Positions 1 through 7,275 of a stretch of DNA of 33,684 nucleotides are shown here, piece after piece. Below the pieces are notes generated by a model that searched no databases, was not told the DNA's origin, and was given only the letters and a program-made list of their open reading frames with translations. Both the position numbers and the translations under genes were made by a program. The DNA lies in NCBI GenBank assembly GCA_030038475.1, contig JASHOU010000044.1, forward strand, positions 1 to 33,684, given 5' to 3'. The stretch's first letter is position 1. Each line of letters starts with the position of its first letter. This stretch comes from Terriglobales bacterium. GTDB lineage: Bacteria; Acidobacteriota; Terriglobia; Terriglobales; Acidobacteriaceae.

Positions 1-417
1 CAAAATCCGGGCGAATCTTCGGCGCAATCGTCGTCTCAATCTTCTTCACAATATAAGCCGCAGTTTCCGGGCGACCCGGCGCGTTCGGAATCGGAGGCGG
101 CGGCGCTTGGATATATGCGGGTAGTGTTGCGGGCGCAACATGCTTACAAGAAGCGGCACGATAAGTTTGCGGAGTCGCTGCAGGAACTGGCGGGAACGGG
201 ATCGTTCACCAAGCGCATGGCGGCGAGCACCAACCGAGGGGATTACACGGCGAGCTTTCGTCAGCGGCATGAGGGCCCGGATCATGACGGCTTTGTACTG
301 ACGATGACGCCCAACCATATGGACAGCGAGCACCGTTCGTTTTATGCGGAGGAAGATGGGGTGATTCATGCCGACGATCAGAAGCCGGCGGATGCCAGTT
401 CGCCGACGGTGAGGTAG
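1..417 (+). CDS. Pilin-like / type II secretion pseudopilin-like protein, C-terminal part (5' end outside window)
   Basis: The frame is open from the first base and ends with TAG at 415-417, giving 138 visible residues. The N-terminal part lies outside the window, so no prepilin peptidase site or membrane helix can be seen. A Ser/Gln-rich stretch is followed by an amphipathic helix with ALGYMRVVLRAQHAYKKR. After it come a small beta-rich portion (DGFVLTMTP) and a tail around RSFYAEEDGVIHADD. That order (helix with a conserved AQ/Y, then an FxL strand, then a 'RSFY...GVI' ending) resembles pilin-like proteins common in Acidobacteriota, but this is pattern memory and not a search result. It converges with the APC permease gene, with 8 bp between the stops. 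It could also be an unrelated secreted protein. Confidence 0.5.
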   Translation, partial: QNPGESSAQSSSQSSSQYKPQFPGDPARSESEAAALGYMRVVLRAQHAYKKRHDKFAESLQELAGTGSFTKRMAASTNRGDYTASFRQRHEGPDHDGFVLTMTPNHMDSEHRSFYAEEDGVIHADDQKPADASSPTVR

Positions 418-425
418 GGGATGAA

Positions 426-2801
426 TTAGTCGCTTGTGCCGCCAGAGGTGTAGGTTTCATCGCGTTCGGAACGGACCGGGCCTGGCTGGACGGTGGGAAC
501 CTGATCGGCGATGCGGCGAGCGGGGAGCGGGCCCGGTTCGCTGCCGTGGCGTTTCAAGTCTTTGACGATGTCTTCACGGTCGCGTGCGCCATAGTCGTGG
601 GCGAAGCGAGTAAGAGCCTCAGTGAGAATGTCGTGATGGTGCAGGTTTTCTAAACCCGGCTCGCGGGTAATGTTGAGCCACAAGCGATGCAGCAGGATAA
701 CGTCCTCGTTTTTCATGGTGGGGGTGTGAGGCCCGATGCGGAAAGTGTCGACGACACTATTGGGCTGAACGATCTGGAGAACAAACTGCCTCTTCGGTTC
801 CGGTATGGCTTCCCAGGCGCTGCCCAGCGCGAAGGCCTGCTCGGCAGCGGTCATTTTGCTGGAGAGTCCGCTCACGACGGTTGAAGACTCGAGATTGTGA
901 GCGGTCTGAGCGATGGCCGACCAGGGGTCGCGAGCGGGGACGACGAGCAGCGAGATCTTCTTGCCAAAACTTTCGGCGACGGAGACGACACGCGTGAACA
1001 AAGCCTGCTCATAATCGCTAAACACCTGTTCGGTGGAAAGGCCATAGGCAGCGGTTCCGAACTGGCTGATGCGGGCGGTCATGACCACCACGTCTTGTCC
1101 ATGGGTATCGGTGTGTTCGAGCACCCAGCGCAGATGACTCAGCGTGTTGTAGTCGCGAACTGGAACGAGGACGTTGCCGGGGTGAATGCCGACGGTCTCG
1201 CGCTCAACGTTTTCCGCCATTTGTAATTGGAACTGCTCTTTCATTTGCGCCGCGGTGTGGGCGTGCTTGCGGCGGTTGATTCTTTCCGAGAAAGTAAAGA
1301 TGGCGAAGAAGACCACGGAAAAAATCAGGCCGCTGACGGTGGCCACCGATTTGGTGAAGAGATTCACGATGGCCGTGGAAAGCAGAACCATTCCGACCGA
1401 GGCGAGTCCGATGGGGATCTCGATTCCGAACAGGCGAAGATTGGGCGGGACCTTCCAGTGGCGTTCGCCCTTGTAGCGGTAGCGTAGGACAAGCATGGAG
1501 ACGGTTTTGAAGACGAAGCTCCAGACCACGCCGAAAGCGTAGGCTTCGCCGAGGGTGTAGATGTTGCCCCAGCTGACGATGATGGTGAACAGTTGCAGGC
1601 CGACGATGAGGTTGATGATGCGGTAGGTGGTACCGTATTTTTTGTGCGGGCGGCGGAACCAGTCGGCGAGAACACCGTCTTCGGAGACGCGGTTGAGAAC
1701 TCCGTTGGAACCGACGATGGCGGTATTGACGGCGCCGGAGAGGATGAGGAATCCAACTACGACGACGAAGGCACGGAAAGCGAGACGCAGAACCTGCGGG
1801 CCGACCATGTACATGGCGAGTCCGGCGATGAGATTGTCGCTGTACATCTTCATGCGGACATCGTCGGGAATTAAAATTACCGCCAGCAGGGAGACGATGC
1901 CGGTGAAGACGAAGCTGTAAACACCGATGACGATGGCGGTGCGTTTCAGGTTTTTCAGTTTGGGGTGCGCGAGTTCGCGATAGACCTGGGCCAGCGATTC
2001 TTCGCCGCTCATGGCCAGCACAGAGTGGCCGAAGCCGATGATGAGTCCGAGAATGCCGAACAAGTGCGGCAGGTTGCTATGTTTCCAGAAGCCGAGCGAT
2101 TCGTCGCTGTAGCGGATGTTGGCGAGGGTGGGGAACGGCGGCAGATGGCCGCCGACTTTGAGCAGGGTAAACAACGACCAGCCGAGCAACATGACCACCA
2201 TGACGGTCGTGATCTGCATTACCCAGAGAGCCTTTTCGCTAGACTCCTCGATGCCCTTGATGTTCTGCCACCAGAAATAAAGCGTGACGGCAACGGCAAA
2301 GACGACGGCGGTGAAGTTCTCGCCGATCTGGGGTGTGCCGTGGAATGAGCGATGAATGGCGGCGGGAATCCAGCCGTGGGCGTCGGCGATGGCGATGGTG
2401 TCGTTGATGAGGCCGGCGATGTATTGTCCGGCGGAAACGCCAGAGACCGGGCCGGTGAGAATGTAATCGAACATCAGGGCGGAAACGCTGAGTTTGGCGA
2501 GCGTGCCGCCGAGCGCTTCCTTGACCACGCGATAGACGCCGCCGCGCACGAACATGGAACAGCTTTCCACGTAGACGGCTCGGACCGCGAAGGCGAACAA
2601 CATGACCGCGAGAACAAACCAGGGAGCGCTTTTGCCGATGGCCTGCTCGGCGATTCCGCCGGCGTAGAAAGCGGAGGAGCCAAGATCGTTGAGAATAACG
2701 GCGGCCGCTCGCCAGTAGGAGATGAAGGTGAGCATCACCGAGGTCGCAACCACAATGCGAACCCGGTTCGAGCCGGTGGGTGCGTTGGAGGTTGAGGACA
2801 T
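426..2801 (-). CDS. APC superfamily amino-acid/polyamine permease with USP-like C-terminal domain
   Basis: This 791-residue protein is an inner-membrane secondary transporter, probably for amino acids or related amines; the substrate cannot be read from the sequence. Residues about 15-510 hold at least twelve hydrophobic segments in APC style, with a Gly-rich unwound helix near TGPVSGVSAGQYIAG and a conserved GFGHSVLAMSGEESLAQVYRE-like helix 6 region. From about residue 545 to 700 a soluble domain begins with GNVLVPVRDYNTL and alternates strands and helices like a universal stress protein fold. APC proteins are usually 450-500 residues long, so the extra 250 residues are a genuine extension. 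The ATG start at 2801 lies 12 bp downstream of a small membrane-protein gene, so the two are probably co-transcribed. A weak AGGGCG precedes the start. Confidence 0.85.
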   Translation of the reverse strand: MSSTSNAPTGSNRVRIVVATSVMLTFISYWRAAAVILNDLGSSAFYAGGIAEQAIGKSAPWFVLAVMLFAFAVRAVYVESCSMFVRGGVYRVVKEALGGTLAKLSVSALMFDYILTGPVSGVSAGQYIAGLINDTIAIADAHGWIPAAIHRSFHGTPQIGENFTAVVFAVAVTLYFWWQNIKGIEESSEKALWVMQITTVMVVMLLGWSLFTLLKVGGHLPPFPTLANIRYSDESLGFWKHSNLPHLFGILGLIIGFGHSVLAMSGEESLAQVYRELAHPKLKNLKRTAIVIGVYSFVFTGIVSLLAVILIPDDVRMKMYSDNLIAGLAMYMVGPQVLRLAFRAFVVVVGFLILSGAVNTAIVGSNGVLNRVSEDGVLADWFRRPHKKYGTTYRIINLIVGLQLFTIIVSWGNIYTLGEAYAFGVVWSFVFKTVSMLVLRYRYKGERHWKVPPNLRLFGIEIPIGLASVGMVLLSTAIVNLFTKSVATVSGLIFSVVFFAIFTFSERINRRKHAHTAAQMKEQFQLQMAENVERETVGIHPGNVLVPVRDYNTLSHLRWVLEHTDTHGQDVVVMTARISQFGTAAYGLSTEQVFSDYEQALFTRVVSVAESFGKKISLLVVPARDPWSAIAQTAHNLESSTVVSGLSSKMTAAEQAFALGSAWEAIPEPKRQFVLQIVQPNSVVDTFRIGPHTPTMKNEDVILLHRLWLNITREPGLENLHHHDILTEALTRFAHDYGARDREDIVKDLKRHGSEPGPLPARRIADQVPTVQPGPVRSERDETYTSGGTSD

Positions 2802-2813
2802 TCTGCGGACGCC

Positions 2814-2954
2814 CTAGTGGTTGTTTTCGTCCTTTCTATCCAAGAGGGTTCCGATGTCTTCGATGCCGGTCAGGAGCAGCACCAGCACGGATCCGGCCCA
2901 GCCGGCGATGAACATGTACTCCAGAATTCTTACGAACAGGATGCCGACATTCAT
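2814..2954 (-). CDS. Small single-span membrane protein (46 aa) preceding the APC permease
   Basis: The reading frame runs from ATG at 2952-2954 to TAG at 2814-2816 on the minus strand, giving 46 residues. The central part, roughly residues 12-30, is a continuous hydrophobic helix (MFIAGWAGSVLVLLLTG). It is followed by an acidic, charged tail ending RKDENNH. It sits 12 bp upstream of the permease start on the same strand, which fits an operon. The hydrophobic-then-charged layout, the tight spacing and codon usage like the neighbours argue that it is real. The function is not recognised; an accessory subunit or regulator of the transporter is only an inference. The overlapping plus-strand frame in the same place has no recognisable protein character. 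Confidence 0.6.
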   Translation of the reverse strand: MNVGILFVRILEYMFIAGWAGSVLVLLLTGIEDIGTLLDRKDENNH

Positions 2955-3008
2955 GACACGCTATGTTATCTGATCGGCGCGGCGATTGGCGTGAGATTTG
3001 TCGCGCTG

Positions 3009-3036
3009 CGAGCTTGGGGTTGCGGGTTTCGGGCTC
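3009..3036. repeat. Heptad (7-bp period) array, four units
   Basis: Four consecutive 7-bp units, CGAGCTT, GGGGTTG, CGGGTTT and CGGGCTC, lie in the divergent gap between the small membrane protein and lnt. The units share a CGGGYT-like core. This belongs with the other 7-bp-period arrays of the window, although it is the shortest and the least certain one. Confidence 0.4.
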
Positions 3037-3103
3037 CGCGCAAACGCGCGGTGGAAGCTCGTTGGTCCGAGATCGTAGCTATTTCCGTTTGCTATTCTGA
3101 TGC

Positions 3104-4750
3104 GTGCTGAAAATCCATGGCAGGGCGTGGACGCTGGCGATCGTGTCGGCCGGCTTGCAGGTGGTGATCTTTCCGCTGCCGGGGCTGTATTGGCTGGCGT
3201 GGATTGCCGTAGCGCCGCTGATCGTTGCGATTCTGCAGGCACGCGAGCCCGATACACTGCAAGTTGAGGGTCAAACGCGATTGCTGCCGGCATCGCCGTG
3301 GCAGGGATTCGTGTTGGGCTACGCGTGCGGAATTTTCTGGTTTGCGGGAACGTGCTACTGGATCTTCGACACCATGCGGCGCTACGGCGGGATGCCGGTT
3401 CCGGCAGCCGCGCTGGCACTGATTCTGTTCTGCATGTATGTCGGGCTGTACCACGGGATGTTTGGGCTGTTGCTGGCTTGGGTTGTGGGATCGCCTAAGA
3501 GTTCGAAAGCGAAGCCTGGCGGTTCGGGAGCTGGGACGCGGCGCGCGCTGGTGGCGGCTCCGTTTCTGTGGGTTGCGGTGGAACTGGCGCGGACGCGGAT
3601 TACGGCGTTTCCGTGGGAGCTGTTGGGATATTCGCAGACGGGCAATTTTGCGCTCACACGGATTGCAACGCTGGTGGGGGTGTATGGGCTTTCGTTTGAA
3701 ATTCTGCTGGTGAACAGCGTGTTCGCGGCGGCGTTTCTGGGGCCGCTGGAAGGAGCGAAGCAGCGGCGAAGATGGCTGCTGGCGGCGGCGTGCGGCGCGG
3801 CGGTGATTTTGCAGTCGGGACAGCTCATTTCGGCGCCACCGGCAGCGGCGGATCACACGGCGGTTTTGATGCAGCCGAATATTCCGATCCTGGAGGGAGC
3901 GTCGTGGACAAGAGAATATTTTCTCGACACGCTACGCGATTTGACGGCTGTGAGTTTGCGTGTGGCGGGAGAAAAAACGGATCAGCGTACCAATCTGATC
4001 GTTTGGCCGGAGTCGCCTTCACCGTTTTATACCAACGATCCGCTGTTTCGGGCGGCGATGAGCGCGCTGGCGAAGGAGGCGGATACGTGGGTGGTGGCGG
4101 GAGCGATCGGCGTAACACCGGCAGCGCAGCGCGGCGGGGAAAGCTCGCAGATTTTCAACTCGGCGGCGCTGGTCGATCCGCAGGGGGCGTGGATTGCGCG
4201 TTATGACAAAGTGCATCTTGTGCCGTTCGGCGAATATTTGCCGTTTCCGAAGTTGTTTGCGTTTGCGGGAGGACTGACCAAAGAAGTGGGGGAATTTCAG
4301 CGCGGCACGTCGCGCGCGCCGCTTGATGCCGGAGGCGAGCGGCTGGGAACGTTTATCTGCTACGAGTCGATCTTTCCCGACGAAGTACGGCAGGGGCCGT
4401 TGCAGGGAGCGCAAGTTCTGCTGAACATTTCGAATGATGGCTGGTATGGCGACAGCGGTGCATGGAAGCAGCACCTGCAACAGACGCAAATGCGGGCGAT
4501 CGAGAACGACCGCTGGCTGCTGGCGGCGACGAACACGGGAATGACGGCGTCGATCGATCCTTATGGACGAATCGTTGCGGCGACGCCGCGCAAGGTGCGC
4601 ACGGCGTTGGCGGCTCCCTATGCGCTGATCTCGGAAACCACTTTTTACACGCGGCATGGGGATTGGTTCGCATATCTGTGTGCGATAATTTCTGTAGCAG
4701 CAGTGGTGATGCGGTTTGTTTCAAGACGGTCGTTAGTCGATGGTCGTTAG
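3104..4750 (+). CDS. lnt: Apolipoprotein N-acyltransferase
   Basis: Lnt transfers an acyl chain from a phospholipid to the N-terminal cysteine of lipoproteins at the periplasmic face of the inner membrane, the last step of lipoprotein maturation. The 548-residue protein has an N-terminal block of hydrophobic segments (about residues 1-230) and then a nitrilase-type domain. The family's catalytic triad is visible: Glu303 in WPESPSP, Lys369 in YDKVHLVPFGEYLPF and Cys419 in ICYES. The NISNDGWYGDSGAW motif follows. The start is GTG at 3104, because an in-frame TGA lies 6 bp upstream and no nearby in-frame ATG exists. The C-terminal residues RSLVDGR are encoded by a 7-bp repeat array that runs through the stop codon, so the end of the protein may be recently altered. 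prfB follows 78 bp downstream. Confidence 0.94.
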   Translation: MLKIHGRAWTLAIVSAGLQVVIFPLPGLYWLAWIAVAPLIVAILQAREPDTLQVEGQTRLLPASPWQGFVLGYACGIFWFAGTCYWIFDTMRRYGGMPVPAAALALILFCMYVGLYHGMFGLLLAWVVGSPKSSKAKPGGSGAGTRRALVAAPFLWVAVELARTRITAFPWELLGYSQTGNFALTRIATLVGVYGLSFEILLVNSVFAAAFLGPLEGAKQRRRWLLAAACGAAVILQSGQLISAPPAAADHTAVLMQPNIPILEGASWTREYFLDTLRDLTAVSLRVAGEKTDQRTNLIVWPESPSPFYTNDPLFRAAMSALAKEADTWVVAGAIGVTPAAQRGGESSQIFNSAALVDPQGAWIARYDKVHLVPFGEYLPFPKLFAFAGGLTKEVGEFQRGTSRAPLDAGGERLGTFICYESIFPDEVRQGPLQGAQVLLNISNDGWYGDSGAWKQHLQQTQMRAIENDRWLLAATNTGMTASIDPYGRIVAATPRKVRTALAAPYALISETTFYTRHGDWFAYLCAIISVAAVVMRFVSRRSLVDGR

Positions 4751-4797
4751 TCGTTGGCAAGAACTCGCAATGACCAACTATTAGCGACCAACAACTG
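4729..4797. repeat. Heptad array with inverted arms at the lnt 3' end
   Basis: The left arm has four 7-bp units at 4729-4756: GTCGTTA, GTCGATG, GTCGTTA and GTCGTTG. The right part (about 4766-4797) read on the minus strand gives related units (GTTGTTG, GTCGCTA, ATAGTTG, GTCATTG), so the region is two facing arms with a short centre. The left arm contains the lnt stop codon at 4748-4750. The structure could fold into an imperfect hairpin in the lnt-prfB transcript. Confidence 0.6.
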
Positions 4798-4828
4798 GCT
4801 TCCAAGATAAAGACCAAGTGGATCAGCA

Positions 4829-5930
4829 ATGCTAGATGAACTGGAACAGCAATATACTTCTCTGAAGACAAAGGTTCACGACCTGCGGGAGTATCTTTGA
4901 CGCGGGCAAGCTGCGCCAGCAGTTTGCCGAAATCGAGAAGCAGGCAGCGGATCCGAATCTGTGGTCGAATCCGGAAAAATCTCAACAGGTAATGCGCGAA
5001 CGGAAGCGCCTGGAGAGCATGTTGTCGCTGGAGGGCGATCTGGCGCGGCGCACCGACGACATTGCCACGTATTTCGATCTGGCGGGCGAGGGCGAGAACG
5101 TCGCCGCCGATTTGCAGCGCGATCTGGAATCGCTGCGCGAACTGGTGGATCGTGTCGAGACCGAGACGCTGCTTTCGGGCGAAAACGATGGCCTCAATGC
5201 GATCGTGACGATTCATCCGGGAGCGGGTGGCACTGAGTCGCAGGACTGGGCGGAGATGCTGCTGCGCATGTATCTGCGCTGGGCGGAGCGGCAAGGATTC
5301 AAAACCGAGATGTACGACTATCAGCCGGGTGAAGAAGCAGGAATCAAGTCGGCGACATTTTCCGTGATCGGGCAATATGCGTTTGGTTATTTGACGAGCG
5401 AGATTGGCGTGCACCGTCTGGTGCGGATTTCTCCGTTCGATCAGGCGAAGCGGAGGCATACATCGTTTGCCAGTGTATATGTTTCGCCGGAGATCGACGA
5501 GAGCATCGAGGTCGTTATTCGGCCGGAAGACATTCGGATCGATACCTACCGCTCGAGCGGCAAGGGCGGGCAGCACGTGAACACGACGGATTCGGCGGTG
5601 CGGATCACGCATATTCCGACCGGCCTTGTGGCTGCGTGCCAGAACGAGCGATCGCAGCACAAGAACAAAGACAAGGCGATGAGCATGTTGCGGTCGAAGC
5701 TCTATGAATTCGAGCTGGAGAAAAAACGCGAGGCGACGAAAAAGATCGAGGATTCGAAACTGGATATCGATTTCGGGTCGCAAATCCGGTCATACGTGCT
5801 GCAACCGTACCGCATGATCAAGGACCATCGCACGAAGCTGGAGATTGGCGATGTGGATCGGGTGCTGGATGGCGATCTGACGCCGTTGATGCAGGCGTAT
5901 CTGCGGATGAGACGAGGGGAAAAGAAATAG
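4829..5930 (+). CDS. prfB: Peptide chain release factor 2 (programmed +1 frameshift)
   Basis: RF2 releases the finished peptide at UGA and UAA codons. Translation starts at ATG 4829 and reads 23 codons to CTT. It then meets an in-frame TGA at 4898-4900 and must slip +1 to continue as GAC at 4899. The joined product is 366 residues, the usual RF2 length. The codon-recognition tripeptide SPF is at residues 201-203 and the catalytic GGQ at 246-248 (GKGGQHVNTTDSAVR). Starting at a later ATG such as 4992 would lose the N-terminal helical domain, so the frameshifted form is the right model. Low RF2 levels favour the shift, which gives autoregulation. No strong Shine-Dalgarno is seen before 4829. 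The gene probably follows lnt in one transcript. Confidence 0.96.
4886..4901 (+). promoter_or_regulatory. prfB +1 programmed ribosomal frameshift site
   Basis: A Shine-Dalgarno-like CGGGAG at 4886-4891 is followed by TAT, the slippery CTT codon (4895-4897), the in-frame TGA stop (4898-4900) and a C. Spacing and order are those of the well-known bacterial prfB site, where the internal SD, CUU and UGAC together drive the shift. The internal SD is one base weaker than the AGGGGG of Escherichia coli. Confidence 0.95.
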
Positions 5931-5968
5931 GGACGGTAAAAGAGAGCTGAGGGAGGAATATTTCCATT

Positions 5969-6487
5969 GTGATTGGCGAGAGCCTTGAGAGAAAGGGAAT
6001 CGTCAGGATTGTAGCGGCGATCGGAAGTTGTCTTTTAAATAGTTCCGCGGCAATGATTGTCTGCCCGATAGTCGCGGGGATTATCGCCTACGTCTTCGCA
6101 AGTCTTTCCTCCCCTCTGAAAGCCATAGGCGAGGTCGGGGGATTTGCCAACCCACTCGTCTGGGGCCCAGCATTCGTGGCTGGTTTTCTTCTGAGTTACG
6201 CTACGAGGCAGCGCGCGGCACGTTGGGTTTGGCTTTGGGGTTTTGGATGGCTGGCCGTGGGTATCGGGGATTCGGTGCGGTTCTACGATCCTCATTACTA
6301 CCAAGGGTGCTCGAACTTCCAAAATGTTGTGAATGCGTTCTTTATCCTCAACTCAAGAAGATGCGGCGGCGGGAGCTCGACTCTCAACGGTTTGTTCTTC
6401 ACGCTCCCGGCGATAAGCTCCGTCGCGTATTCGATGGGGGCGTGGGCTGCGATTAAATATGTCGACGCCGGGACAGAGCAAATATGA
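5969..6487 (+). CDS. Hypothetical multi-span membrane protein
   Basis: This 172-residue protein has about four hydrophobic segments, near residues 15-45, 62-77, 84-98 and 140-160. It has a loop rich in Cys/Gly/Ser (residues about 118-137, SRRCGGGSS). The start is GTG at 5969, chosen because a good GAGGGAGG Shine-Dalgarno lies about 10 bp upstream and no in-frame ATG occurs before residue 29. No family is recognised. Two cysteines flanking the loop before the last helix could form a disulfide outside the membrane; that is inference. It stands 38 bp after prfB and 48 bp before the HD-domain gene on the same strand, so co-transcription is possible. Confidence 0.7.
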   Translation: MIGESLERKGIVRIVAAIGSCLLNSSAAMIVCPIVAGIIAYVFASLSSPLKAIGEVGGFANPLVWGPAFVAGFLLSYATRQRAARWVWLWGFGWLAVGIGDSVRFYDPHYYQGCSNFQNVVNAFFILNSRRCGGGSSTLNGLFFTLPAISSVAYSMGAWAAIKYVDAGTEQI

Positions 6488-6535
6488 GTATCGAGAGTAC
6501 AACTCTGGGGCTGAGTCCATCTGAAAAGTAGAATC

Positions 6536-7141
6536 ATGAGCGGGAAGCGGCCGAAACACAAACCGCCGAATCTTGGACCGCGCCTGCAGCGTGCGTTTCG
6601 CTACGCGGCGAAAATGCATGATGGGCAGGCGCGCAAGGGAACGACGGTGCCTTATCTCTCGCATCTGATGGCGGTCACGTCGCTCGTGCTCGAAGCGGGC
6701 GGCGACGAGGAGATGGCGATTGCGGCGCTGCTCCACGATGTGGTCGAAGATTGCGGTGGAATGCCGCGGCTGCGGGAGATCCGCAAGATGTTTGGTAAGC
6801 GCGTGGCGCATATTGTGGAGGGGTGCACGGATTCCTTCGTCGAGCCGAAACCGGATTGGATCGAGCGCAAGCGCGGATACCTGGAAGAGGTGAAACATGC
6901 CGATGACGAGACGCGGCTGGTTTCGGCTTCGGACAAGCTGCATAATGTGCGGACGATTCTGACGGATTACCGCAAAGATGGCGAGGCGATATGGGTGCGG
7001 TTCAATGGGAAGAAGGAAGGAACCCTCTGGTACTATCGCGCGCTGACCGACGAATACTCGCGCAAGCCGAACCGTATCACGCGCGAGTTGGTGATTGCGG
7101 TCGCGCAACTGGAGCGCGATGTCGGCTCTAAATCGCGCTAG
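6536..7141 (+). CDS. HD-domain phosphohydrolase, small alarmone hydrolase-like (SpoT/Mesh1 type)
   Basis: The 201-residue protein is essentially one HD domain. It has the layout of the (p)ppGpp hydrolase half of RelA/SpoT: HDGQARKGTTVPYLSHL (His43), ALLHDVVEDCGG (His67-Asp68, Glu71-Asp72) and a downstream SASDKLHNVRTIL helix matching the 'DKLHNxRT' signature. There is no synthetase, TGS or ACT domain, so it would act as a stand-alone hydrolase of alarmones or of another nucleotide; which one cannot be read here. It differs from full-length RelA (over 700 residues). Start ATG 6536 is 48 bp after the membrane protein gene. Cytoplasmic. Confidence 0.82.
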   Translation: MSGKRPKHKPPNLGPRLQRAFRYAAKMHDGQARKGTTVPYLSHLMAVTSLVLEAGGDEEMAIAALLHDVVEDCGGMPRLREIRKMFGKRVAHIVEGCTDSFVEPKPDWIERKRGYLEEVKHADDETRLVSASDKLHNVRTILTDYRKDGEAIWVRFNGKKEGTLWYYRALTDEYSRKPNRITRELVIAVAQLERDVGSKSR

Positions 7142-7170
7142 TGTCCTGAATTGACATCACCAAGGCCCAA

Positions 7171-7245
7171 GAAGTCTTCCCACACAATCGTTTCCCTCCG
7201 AATCGTTTCCGACCCCATCATTTCCCACCCAATCGTAACTTGCGC
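7171..7245. repeat. 15-bp period imperfect tandem repeat, about five units
   Basis: Units begin at 7171, 7186, 7201, 7216 and 7231. The core AATCGTTTCC occurs at 7186 and 7201 and in degenerate form in the others (CATCATTTCC at 7216, AATCGTAAC at 7231). The repeat fills most of the gap between the HD gene and the alpha-repeat protein gene and ends about 20 bp before the latter's Shine-Dalgarno. It is therefore likely within its promoter or 5' leader. Confidence 0.6.
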
Positions 7246-7275
7246 GGTGACGCCGAACGGAATAGGAGATTAATC

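Noticed and set aside
2817-3110. 97-residue plus-strand frame in the lnt upstream gap
   Set aside because: It lies antisense to the small membrane protein and has no recognisable features, whereas the minus-strand frame has a clear membrane helix.
4353-5783. 476-residue minus-strand open frame across lnt and prfB
   Set aside because: It lies antisense to two clearly identified genes; long antisense frames are common at this GC content, and the translation shows no domain pattern.
6484-6531. 15-residue frame whose ATG overlaps the stop of the 5969-6487 gene (ATGA)
   Set aside because: The overlap looks like coupling, but the frame is very short, has no domain-like content and ends 4 bp before the HD gene start. 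It may only help re-initiation.
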